This document shows, piece by piece, positions 55,349 to 62,682 of a DNA stretch of 62,682 nt. Position numbers and translations under genes: made by a program. How positions within the stretch are numbered: the first letter of the stretch is position 1; each line of letters begins with the position of its first letter. Source of the stretch: Candidatus Omnitrophota bacterium (GTDB taxonomy: Bacteria > Omnitrophota > Omnitrophia > Omnitrophales > Aquincolibacteriaceae); NCBI GenBank assembly GCA_903884815.1, contig CAISGE010000077.1, positions 1 through 62,682 on the forward strand, read 5' to 3'. Below the pieces are notes generated by a model that was given only the letters and a program-made list of their open reading frames with translations, ran no database searches and was not told where the DNA came from.

Positions 55349-56635
55349 TCAGATGAAGTAAGTTTGATCTTTCATGAGATAGAGAATGCTGCCGATCCCG
55401 ACCACGTAGATCGCGAGGGTGAAAAGCATGATCCTCTCGGAATCTTTTTCTTTGAACAGGAGGAAAAGCGCGTAGGGAATGAAGCCGTACCGGATCTCGA
55501 TCACGGCGTTCGGGACCAAGAAAAGGATCGTGAAGGGATAAAGCAAATAAAAGGATTTTTGCCGGAGGGGAGTGACGCAGAGTGAGAGGATCGAATAGGC
55601 GATCGGGATGAAGTAGAGGCATTTCAGGGGGATCGAACGGGCCATGTCCCAGAGGATCCAGTTGTGGAGGAATCGCGCCAGCTGGTTGTATGGATGGTCG
55701 GCTCTGAAGAACAATGCGTAGACAAGGAATGTCTCCAGGAGAACAACCCACATGAGCTTATTTTTGCGAAGAAAAACGAGGATCTTGGGAGCATTGGAAA
55801 GATGAAAGGGAAGAAAAAGGAAAAAGAGGCTAAAGAGGAGGAAAAACAGGTTGCTGCAGCTGAGGGAGAACGTATGAGCGATCTTATCCCCGAAAACGAA
55901 ACCTTTATTCCAGATCACGAAGACGACCATCAGGATCACGGCGAGGAAAAAGAAAAAGAATTTTCCGATCCACGGCTTAACTTCTTTCCACCGGTATCGG
56001 GGAGCATATTGTTCGAGGTAGGCGATCATGGCGATCATGACGAGAAAGATAATGTTGTTCTGGCGGACGAGGAGACCCAGAATCCCGACGATGCCGGAGA
56101 GCCAAAGCCGTCGGTCCAGGGCGAGGAGCAACGCGAGAAAAACGAACATCATCGCGTAGAAATCCGTATAGACCAGGGGGAGTATCGTGAAAAAGATGGG
56201 GCATAAAAAAAACAGAAGCGATTTTTGGATTGCGGAGTTTTTGTCGATTCGCCTCGCAAGAAGGAAGAATGCGATAAAGCAAAAAAAAGAAAGAAGCGTC
56301 GAGGAGAAACGCATCGCGGGGCCGCGGCTGTCGTGGAGGATTCGGCTCAGCCCGGCCATGGTCCAGTGATAGCCGGGAAGGTAGGGGCACTCGTTGGGCA
56401 TTAGATTCTGACCCGATAGGATGGCGATGATCTGCCGGTAGTGAACATTCTCGTCCGCGACCGTGGGTGTGTTTTTTACAAGAATGAAACTGCCGGCCAA
56501 AAGGCTCAGAACGAAGCAGAAAAGAAGGATGGTTGGGGCGAGATCCCAGAATTTTTGGAAAGGGGACATGGAAAATGGCCAAAGGGAAAAACATTTCCCG
56601 CTTCTTTGAAGACGGTCCGCGTTTAATTCAGCCAT
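55349..56635 (-). CDS. ALG10-like membrane glycosyltransferase
   Basis: A 428-residue protein with many hydrophobic helices. The first loop holds TVADENVHYRQI … YLPGYHWTMAGLSRI, where acidic and aromatic residues match the catalytic loop of GT-C transferases. ILPLVYTDFYAMMFVF and GILGLLVRQNNIIFLVMIAM correspond to the YTD and RQTN landmarks of DIE2/ALG10, the eukaryotic dolichol alpha-1,2-glucosyltransferase. A bacterial version would transfer sugars from a polyprenyl carrier in the inner membrane. The start at 56635 lacks a clear ribosome site, and ATG 56570 (MSPFQKFWD) is an alternative. It lies 113 bp upstream of pckG. Confidence 0.65.
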   Translation of the reverse strand: MAELNADRLQRSGKCFSLWPFSMSPFQKFWDLAPTILLFCFVLSLLAGSFILVKNTPTVADENVHYRQIIAILSGQNLMPNECPYLPGYHWTMAGLSRILHDSRGPAMRFSSTLLSFFCFIAFFLLARRIDKNSAIQKSLLFFLCPIFFTILPLVYTDFYAMMFVFLALLLALDRRLWLSGIVGILGLLVRQNNIIFLVMIAMIAYLEQYAPRYRWKEVKPWIGKFFFFFLAVILMVVFVIWNKGFVFGDKIAHTFSLSCSNLFFLLFSLFFLFLPFHLSNAPKILVFLRKNKLMWVVLLETFLVYALFFRADHPYNQLARFLHNWILWDMARSIPLKCLYFIPIAYSILSLCVTPLRQKSFYLLYPFTILFLVPNAVIEIRYGFIPYALFLLFKEKDSERIMLFTLAIYVVGIGSILYLMKDQTYFI

Positions 56636-57103
56636 AGATAGAAATGGAGAGGTTTTCCTGATTAATTTTACGGCTCTGCACGGTTTGGAAATTCAAACTT
56701 GTCCTCCCTAGGCATCCGCCGAAGTGAATCGAAGCGCTCTGGGTTGAACCCCGATCCGAGATTATGATAACGCCCTGAGGAGGGTCTAAGTTTATCTATC
56801 TTTAATCAATATGTCCATAAAATCTAAAGTGGAACTCTGCTTCGTGTCCAAGCGCATAGACGATGTTGACCTCCCGAGCATTCCGGTTCTTGTTTGAAGT
56901 GATATCGGGTCATTTAGGCATTAGCGCCTGTCGTGGAAATCCTCCTTGCAGTGGAGAGAATTAAGGCCTAGTATGCCCGACCGAATAAGTGCATGGTCTT
57001 TTTCTTCTGGCCGGGACCCTCGGCGATTGAAAAATGCCTTTAAAACTTAAAAACGAAAAAACTATAACGAGATTCCATTACAAAAAAGGTTTTAGAGTCC
57101 CCT
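56636..57103. other. 468-bp intergenic region without a recognised gene
   Basis: The genes on both sides diverge, so promoters must lie here. I see no tRNA, rRNA, riboswitch or convincing ORF. The last roughly 90 bp before 57104 are A/T-rich (TTGAAA, TATAAC) and may hold the promoter of the lipase gene. The middle could contain a small RNA, but no specific structure stands out. Confidence 0.5.
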
Positions 57104-58576
57104 ATGCTTAAATCGAAAAATATATTATCCCTCGCGTTTTTGATCCTCGCCATCGCTTTGAATGGATGCACCGCCACGGGGTCTTACAATTCATTTAAGA
57201 CCGACCGGAAAATCCTCATTGGCGATGGGGCCCGTAAAGCTTTTCAATATGAGGGGCTTGAAAGGCATCCTGTTATCGTGATTCCCGGGATTTTCGGCTC
57301 CCGGCTTGTGGATTCAGAATCCAAAAGAATAGTTTGGGGGCTGTTTACCGGTAAAGAGATGATCCAAAACTTTTCGCCAAAACAGATACAACTCTTGGCC
57401 CTTCCGATGGCAGGAGGAGAGAGTTTGAGCGAACTGCGGGATACCGTTTTTCCCGCCGGAGTGCTTGAGAGGGTTAGTGTGAGATTGCTGGGGCTTCCGA
57501 TCCATGTGAACGGCTACAAAGATATGATAGATGGTCTTGCATTTGCGGGCTATCACGGTGACGCCTCCGAAAACGGCACTGATGTGAAGTACCAGACCTG
57601 CTTCACCTTTGGGTATGATTGGCGGAGAGACATCGTTGACACCGCTAAACAGCTTGACGTTTTCATTCAAGAGAAAAAAAAGTATCTTCAAAAGAAGTAC
57701 GAAGAGCTCTATGGGGTCAAGGATTACGACGTCAAGTTCGACATCGTGGCGCATTCGATGGGTGGGTTGATCACGCGTTATTATTTGAGGTACGGGGGTG
57801 AGGCCCTGCCGCAAGACGGTTCGCTTCCTGCTGTGACTTGGAAGGGGGCAAAGAATGTTCGAAAGGCGATCATTGTTGGTACGCCCAATGCCGGCTATTT
57901 GGATGCGTTCACCGAGTTGGTGGAAGGGATGCTTTTTGCTCCGGGTGCTCCCAAGATTCAACCCGCTGTTCTGGGAACATTTCCGTCGCTTTATGAGATG
58001 ATGCCTCCAGCGAGTCTCGGGATGGTCGTCCGGGATAAGAACACGGATGAAAAAGTGGATCTTTATGACCCGGAGTTGTGGATTCAAATGAGGTGGGGAT
58101 TGGCGGATCCCAAGCAGGACAAAGTTTTGGGAACGATCCTTCCGGACGTGAAAAGCTCGGAAAAACGCCGGGAGGTTGCACTCGACCATTTGAGAAAGTG
58201 TCTGAAACGGGCCAATCAATTCACCGACGCGATGCGGGGCGATCAGGCGCCTCCTCAGGGAACGACATTGCATCTTTTTCTTGGGGAATCCATTTTGACG
58301 AACGCCGTCGCCTCGCTCAATGAGAAAACAGGCAAGCTGAAAGTGATCAAGCAACTTCCGGGGGACGGCAAAGTCACCGCGAATAGCGCTCTTTTTAATG
58401 AACGTCCCGTGGAAGATCCTCGGCCGTTCATGAAATCGCCGATTCATTGGTCCTCTGTCACTTTTTTATTCGCCGCGCATATGGGGATCACCAGCGACCC
58501 GGTTTTTGTCAGCAATATGCTGTACGCACTTCTTCTGGAGGCTTCTGAAAGATCCGTGTCACAGTCGAACCCCTAG
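57104..58576 (+). CDS. LCAT-like acyltransferase/lipase lipoprotein
   Basis: A 490-residue lipoprotein: the signal sequence ends at the lipobox ALNG-C22. VIVIPGIFGSRLVDSESKRI is the opening of the lecithin:cholesterol acyltransferase family, FGYDWRRDI is a second family landmark, and the nucleophile is S218 in VAHSMGGLITRYYLRYGG. NVRKAIIVGTPNAGYLDAF follows as expected. Such enzymes hydrolyse or transfer acyl chains of phospholipids at the envelope surface. The two later lipid genes on the same strand suggest a common lipid role, though gaps of about 100 bp separate them. Confidence 0.82.
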   Translation: MLKSKNILSLAFLILAIALNGCTATGSYNSFKTDRKILIGDGARKAFQYEGLERHPVIVIPGIFGSRLVDSESKRIVWGLFTGKEMIQNFSPKQIQLLALPMAGGESLSELRDTVFPAGVLERVSVRLLGLPIHVNGYKDMIDGLAFAGYHGDASENGTDVKYQTCFTFGYDWRRDIVDTAKQLDVFIQEKKKYLQKKYEELYGVKDYDVKFDIVAHSMGGLITRYYLRYGGEALPQDGSLPAVTWKGAKNVRKAIIVGTPNAGYLDAFTELVEGMLFAPGAPKIQPAVLGTFPSLYEMMPPASLGMVVRDKNTDEKVDLYDPELWIQMRWGLADPKQDKVLGTILPDVKSSEKRREVALDHLRKCLKRANQFTDAMRGDQAPPQGTTLHLFLGESILTNAVASLNEKTGKLKVIKQLPGDGKVTANSALFNERPVEDPRPFMKSPIHWSSVTFLFAAHMGITSDPVFVSNMLYALLLEASERSVSQSNP

Positions 58577-58704
58577 TCGTCCCGTCGTTTTTTTGCCTAC
58601 GGTTTGTTCAGAATCATGATACAGTATGCGGCGCTCAAACGGCTGTTTTAGCCCAGCGCGGGAATTCGTGTGAATTTTTTTGTAACTTCTTATAAGGAAA
58701 ATGT

Positions 58705-59886
58705 ATGTTGAAAAATAGCGGTATGCCTGGAAAGCCCAAGCGTATTTTCTTAACGGGAGCGACCGGATTTTTAGGAACGGTCCTTCTGCGTGATCTGCTC
58801 TTAAATGGGCACACGGTGACGGCGCTTGTGCGGGCACAATCCGGGGGAAGCGTGAGCGATCGGTTGAAAGATCGTTTGTTGGATTACGATCCCAAGTTTC
58901 CCTGGGATCAATTCAGCGAACGGAATTTAATCGCCATCGCGGGCGACACCGCTCTCAGTCATTTTGGGCTTAGCAAGAGCCTTTATGAACGGCAAGTGGC
59001 TGAGACGGATGTGGTGATCCATAACGCGGCTTGTACCGCGCTTGAAACGGATTGGGATAGCCTGGAGGCGATCAACATCGGTGGGACGCGCCGGGCAATC
59101 GATTTTGCCGCCCATACACCCACGAAGTCACTTGTCCACGTGAGTTCGGCTTATGTTGCGGGTGAACGGACGGGCGTTGTGCTTGAAGGCGAACTCCTGA
59201 TGACGGGAGGTTTCCGGAACGGATATGAACGAAGCAAGGCGATCGCGGAAAATGAAGTGAGGGAGGCGGCAGCCTCGGGGCGGATCCGTTCTTTGACCGT
59301 GCGCCCCAGCATTATTGTCGGGGATTCCCGGAGCGGCTACATGTGTCCCAACCACCACTTTTTCGATTTGATATTCCGCCTTCTCACGATCCGCCGGATG
59401 ATCCGCAGCAAGACCGACGATTGCCGCTTTCGCATTCCGGGGGAACCCACCGCGACAAAGAACTTTATCCCTGTGGATTATGTGTCGGGCCTTATCACCC
59501 TTTTGCTTGAAACGGATGCGGCATGGGGAAAGACGTTCCATTTGACCGATCCCGCGCCGATACGGCTTGAAATGCTGAATCTTTATGTCCGGACGGCTTT
59601 GGACTGGCCGGATCTTGTCTGGTGTCCCAAATCAGAGATCAAGGAACTTTCGCCTCTCGAGAGACGCTTTTTTCGTTCCATTAAGATCTATGAAAAGTAT
59701 TTCTGGCAGGAGGCTTTTTTTGATCAAAGCCAGTTGAAAGCGGTGTTGGGAGCGAGGCTTCCCATCTCGGATCAGATGTCTCAGAAAACGGTCAATCGTA
59801 TGGTGAAGTTCATACAAACGAAATACGCGGGGCGAGACACCGCGCGGAAAGAAAGATCTGCTAAAAAAAAGTTGGAAAGCGTTTAG
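58705..59886 (+). CDS. Fatty-acyl-reductase-like extended SDR
   Basis: A 393-residue NAD(P)-dependent protein. The Rossmann motif is IFLTGATGFLGTVLLRDLLL. VVIHNAACTALETDWDSLEA, the active-site pair YERSK and the conserved LTVRPSIIVGDSRSGYM match the male-sterility/thioester-reductase branch (NAD_binding_4) of SDRs, which reduces acyl-CoA or acyl-ACP to aldehyde or alcohol. AAGGA lies 7 nt before ATG 58705. Its placement just before an acyltransferase fusion fits production of fatty alcohols for ester formation. An epimerase-like role remains possible. Confidence 0.7.
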   Translation: MLKNSGMPGKPKRIFLTGATGFLGTVLLRDLLLNGHTVTALVRAQSGGSVSDRLKDRLLDYDPKFPWDQFSERNLIAIAGDTALSHFGLSKSLYERQVAETDVVIHNAACTALETDWDSLEAINIGGTRRAIDFAAHTPTKSLVHVSSAYVAGERTGVVLEGELLMTGGFRNGYERSKAIAENEVREAAASGRIRSLTVRPSIIVGDSRSGYMCPNHHFFDLIFRLLTIRRMIRSKTDDCRFRIPGEPTATKNFIPVDYVSGLITLLLETDAAWGKTFHLTDPAPIRLEMLNLYVRTALDWPDLVWCPKSEIKELSPLERRFFRSIKIYEKYFWQEAFFDQSQLKAVLGARLPISDQMSQKTVNRMVKFIQTKYAGRDTARKERSAKKKLESV

Positions 59887-59988
59887 ACTGAGTAGTATCG
59901 TTGTCTGTAACGCTCGATCTTTATCGGGGCAAGCGGTTTGAAGTCTCTTCTCCTCACGAGGTAAGTTCAGAGAAGGTTGGATTGCCGG

Positions 59989-62490
59989 ATGCTCGAATGT
60001 AAGACGATTACCCTCAAAAATATCCGCATAGCCTATCGCGAGCAGGGTCAGGGACGACCGGTTTTGTTCGTTCACGGGTTTGCCTCTTCTTCCCACACTT
60101 GGCTTTCGCTCATAAAGTTATTGCCTGTCGGCCCTCGCTATATCGCCCTGGACCTGAAAGGTTTCGGGAAGTCTGAAAAACCTCAAGATGATCAATATTC
60201 CGCCTATGATCAGGCCGAAATCCTCACCGCGTTTATTAGCGCACTGAAATTGGACCGCCCGATTTTGGTGGGCCACTCGTTTGGGGGGATCGTCAGCATC
60301 CTCACGCTTCTGAGGGATCCCAGCCATCCTCCCGCGAGCGCCCTTGTTCTGATCAATGCTGTCGCCTACTTTAAGAATGTGCCCGACTTTATCAAAGCCC
60401 TGAGGCCGCCTTTGGGGAGTCTTCTGGCGCTGGCTCATCCCGTCCAGGGCGTCCTGTTGCGGCAGGTGTTAGGAGAAATATTCTACGATCCTAAGAAAAT
60501 CACCGAAGAACTTATTGAAGCTTACGCGGAAAATCTGAGCTCTCCCGAAGCTCAAAAAAGTCTTGTTTCCAGCGCTGCCCAATTTGTCTCCAAAGATCTC
60601 AAGAGTGTGCACGAAAAATTCAGCCAGATCCGTATTCCGGTGCTCATTCTGAGCGGCGCCGATGACCGCGTCCTCTCCATCGAAGAATCCTATGCGCTGA
60701 AGCGCGACCTGCCCCAAGCGGAACTTAAGACCCTCCCGATGTGCGGTCACTCGCCGCAGGAGGAATGCCCTAAAGAAACAGCCGTATTTGTTACCGCGTT
60801 TTTTAAAAAGTCGAATCTCTTTTTTAACCCCCTCAGTTTATTGTCCCGAAACAGCAAATCCGAAAACAGCTCTTCTTTCTTCCGTCTTTTTTCCTTCTCC
60901 CGTATTCTCAACTGGCTGAAACGCTTCAAGGTACTGCCGAAAGAAGATGGCTGGCGGACAGTCACGCAGGCCTATTTGAGAAGGGAACACACGAAATTTG
61001 TTCTGGCTGTTTTTAGACTGGATCTCTTTTCCGATGAACCTTCCCGGAAAGATAGAAACTTTCTTCTCGCCCAAAAACATATTCAGGACCGGTTGAGCCT
61101 GTTCTTTAAACATCGACCGCTTGCCTATGGCCAACTGGTTTGGGGCAAATTTTCTTCGAGGGCCAAGGAGAAAGTTCCGCAGGATATCGTCAGCGCGGAT
61201 TTTATGGAGGATGGGACGTTAAAGCGTATTCAACCTTGTCTTGACCCGAGGGGAGGGGATTTTGAATTCATTCACGGAGAGCGTGCGACGCGACTGGAAG
61301 ATCTCATGGTTGAGGTTTATAACCGGTTGCTTTCCGTCAAGGATGATAAGCGCCCCCGTCGTTTAAAGCGAGAATTAAAGAAAAACGTGCTTGCGCAGAA
61401 GTTCCCGTCGGGAAAGGAAACCAAGGAGAGTCTTGCGTATTTGAAGAGGATTTTGAACAGCATCTTTATCCATTTTGAAAAGCTGCCCCCTCACGATGCG
61501 GAGTTGGGACTGCGCCGTTTTACATCTCCCGACTTTCTAAAGCGCAAGCATCCTGGTTTGGGGGTGATGAACATACACTGTCGCATAACGGCCGACCTCT
61601 TAGAAGCGGATCTTTGGTTCCAGATGTCTCATGTGGCCATGGACGGTGTGCCCACGCAAGACATTCTCAACACCTTGAAGGCTGAGTGGAAAACCCGTGG
61701 GGATCTTGTGTTCCCGTCGATGGCGCGCCGTTCGGAAGACGCCGCCCCCGTGCAATGTACGACAGAAAGCGGGAAAAACGCTTTGTGTTACGCAGATAGG
61801 CTTATCGATTTCCGTCCGCTTCTCAAGACCCGAGAAACTCTAAATCAATTCTATGCGGGTCAATTGCAAGCCCCTATTACGGTGATCAGTATGCTGGGCT
61901 GGGGGCTTGCCCATCAGTCCGTTTTCTCCGGACGGAAGTTTCTCTTCCCGGTTGATTTGCCCTCCACGCGTCCGGGGGAGAGGACGCTCGGCTTCGTGAA
62001 TATCCGTCCCACGCGTTTTATGAATAGTTCGACCTATGAAGATGGTTTCCTTGCCTACCAGCATGAATTCGACCGTAAATTATCAAGAGCCAGAGCCAGA
62101 ATTAGTGGAATCTACAAGTTGTTTGAACTTTCGGCGATCTTGCCTCCGGTCGTTTATTGGTTTGTGCAGAAATTCATGAAAAGACTTTACGCGATCGTGA
62201 CGGGTTCTGTCGTCATCACCATGATCAAGGATGCCGATTTTTTTGTAGCGCCTTTTAGCGATATGATGCTTGATGGTTTTATTGCCTTCGGGAATTATTC
62301 CTTACCGACCGAAGATAAAAAATTCGTCGGGCTGGTGAGTGCTAAGAGCGCTCGAGACAAAGTGACTGAATACCTGAAGGCTGTAGAACTTGTTACTGCT
62401 GATTTTAATCGAGCGACGGGACGTTCCCCGCGGGGTATTGAGAATGTCAAGACGGAGACGGTGGGGAGAACCGCAGGAGCTGCGGATTAG
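59989..62490 (+). CDS. Alpha/beta hydrolase fused to HxxxDG acyltransferase
   Basis: I take ATG 59989 as start; the frame also opens at a TTG 59977. Residues 1-275 form an alpha/beta hydrolase with S97 (LVGHSFGG), D225/D226 (SGADDR) and H254 (MCGHSP). After a basic linker (about 280-320) comes a roughly 500-residue region of the CoA-dependent acyltransferase/condensation superfamily. Its active-site motif is H548-VAM-D552-G in QMSHVAMDGV, like the wax-ester synthase/DGAT group. LPSTRPGERTLGFVNIRPT and SDMMLDGFIAFGNYS resemble later landmarks of that fold. A hydrolase fused to an acyltransferase suggests acyl transfer or remodelling within one protein. The substrates are unknown. Confidence 0.75.
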   Translation: MLECKTITLKNIRIAYREQGQGRPVLFVHGFASSSHTWLSLIKLLPVGPRYIALDLKGFGKSEKPQDDQYSAYDQAEILTAFISALKLDRPILVGHSFGGIVSILTLLRDPSHPPASALVLINAVAYFKNVPDFIKALRPPLGSLLALAHPVQGVLLRQVLGEIFYDPKKITEELIEAYAENLSSPEAQKSLVSSAAQFVSKDLKSVHEKFSQIRIPVLILSGADDRVLSIEESYALKRDLPQAELKTLPMCGHSPQEECPKETAVFVTAFFKKSNLFFNPLSLLSRNSKSENSSSFFRLFSFSRILNWLKRFKVLPKEDGWRTVTQAYLRREHTKFVLAVFRLDLFSDEPSRKDRNFLLAQKHIQDRLSLFFKHRPLAYGQLVWGKFSSRAKEKVPQDIVSADFMEDGTLKRIQPCLDPRGGDFEFIHGERATRLEDLMVEVYNRLLSVKDDKRPRRLKRELKKNVLAQKFPSGKETKESLAYLKRILNSIFIHFEKLPPHDAELGLRRFTSPDFLKRKHPGLGVMNIHCRITADLLEADLWFQMSHVAMDGVPTQDILNTLKAEWKTRGDLVFPSMARRSEDAAPVQCTTESGKNALCYADRLIDFRPLLKTRETLNQFYAGQLQAPITVISMLGWGLAHQSVFSGRKFLFPVDLPSTRPGERTLGFVNIRPTRFMNSSTYEDGFLAYQHEFDRKLSRARARISGIYKLFELSAILPPVVYWFVQKFMKRLYAIVTGSVVITMIKDADFFVAPFSDMMLDGFIAFGNYSLPTEDKKFVGLVSAKSARDKVTEYLKAVELVTADFNRATGRSPRGIENVKTETVGRTAGAAD

Positions 62491-62551
62491 CTTTAGATAA
62501 TAAAAAAGAGCAATCAGTGTAATGGCTGACAGCCCTTGAATTGTGCGACTC

Positions 62552-62592
62552 GAGACATAGGTTACACCTTGTACCGGAGACATGGGTAACAC
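62552..62592 (+). repeat. Tandem terminal repeat of an IS481-type element
   Basis: GAGACATAGGTTACAC (62552-62567) and GAGACATGGGTAACAC (62577-62592) are two copies 25 bp apart, just upstream of the transposase. This duplicated end is common at the left border of IS481-family elements. Confidence 0.65.
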
Positions 62593-62625
62593 TTTTTTGG
62601 AATAATGGCATAGCGGAGGTGACCT

Positions 62626-62682
62626 ATGCCATGGAAAGAGAGTGTTCTTGTGGATGAACGGATGAAATTTGTCGGACGGCTA
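62626..62682 (+). CDS. IS481-type transposase (N-terminus, cut by window end)
   Basis: ATG 62626 follows GGAGG (62615-62619). The 19 visible residues, MPWKESVLVDERMKFVGRL, match the highly conserved opening of IS481-family DDE transposases (MPWKE…DERM.FV). The catalytic part lies beyond the window. Confidence 0.75.
   Translation, partial: MPWKESVLVDERMKFVGRL

Noticed and set aside
56730..56780. Possible tRNA-like segment (GGGTTGAACCCC)
   Set aside because: Only a T-arm-like string is present; no acceptor stem or anticodon arm can be drawn around it.
57314..58447. Minus-strand frame of 377 codons opposite the LCAT-like gene
   Set aside because: The plus-strand gene has a lipobox and a catalytic serine motif; the antisense frame has no recognisable features.

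Overview
The window looks like a chromosome segment of a diderm, uncultivated bacterium of the Candidatus Omnitrophota (OP3) type. Three things point that way: LPS/outer-membrane assembly genes (a BamD-like protein and LptE); a single uninterrupted 28.8 kb ORF coding for about 9,600 residues, a size class reported in Omnitrophota; and dispersed TACGGAG-type repeats that read into proteins as YGVRSTEYGVR-like strings. The lineage is an inference, because no rRNA or tRNA gene is present.

Region 1 (1-9,099) is an integrated accessory element. It carries small DNA-binding proteins, a BRO-type antirepressor, an ECF sigma factor with a zinc-finger anti-sigma factor, a VWA protein overlapping a minimal tyrosine recombinase, an excisionase-like HTH, a secreted nuclease and, at its right edge, a large serine recombinase. 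The recombinase stop codon overlaps an ATG inside a comEC gene whose 5' part is missing. The element therefore appears to have inserted in the codons for the conserved ComEC GT-HLLAISG motif.

Region 2 (9,066-18,898) is housekeeping: the comEC 3' part, bamD-like, lptE, holA, rpsT (minus strand), murJ and uvrC.

Region 3 (19,073-47,878) is the giant gene. It is a string of unrelated modules: a signal peptide and N-terminal domain, an Mpv17-like membrane module, long helical and coiled-coil repeats, HTH-like units, a metallophosphoesterase, a HAD phosphatase, a CPBP-type intramembrane protease, an SH3-like/TM module, a complete phosphohexomutase and a GNAT domain. The modules are separated by about two dozen copies of a short motif, R-[S/A/T]-E-x-R. 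Several copies come in pairs around a repeated linker of exactly 31 codons that is conserved at the DNA level. This pattern suggests a modular polyprotein, possibly processed, that grows by insertion of palindromic repeat DNA carrying boundary motifs. It is the most novel feature of the window.

Region 4 (47,879-56,635) holds a ribbon-helix-helix/RelE toxin-antitoxin pair flanked by two copies of one stem-loop repeat, then metH. On the minus strand follow a PAS histidine kinase, GTP-dependent PEP carboxykinase and an ALG10-like membrane glycosyltransferase.

Region 5 (57,104-62,490) is a lipid-oriented group: an LCAT-like lipoprotein, a fatty-acyl-reductase-like SDR and a fusion of an alpha/beta hydrolase with an HxxxDG acyltransferase. 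The window ends inside the start of an IS481-type transposase.
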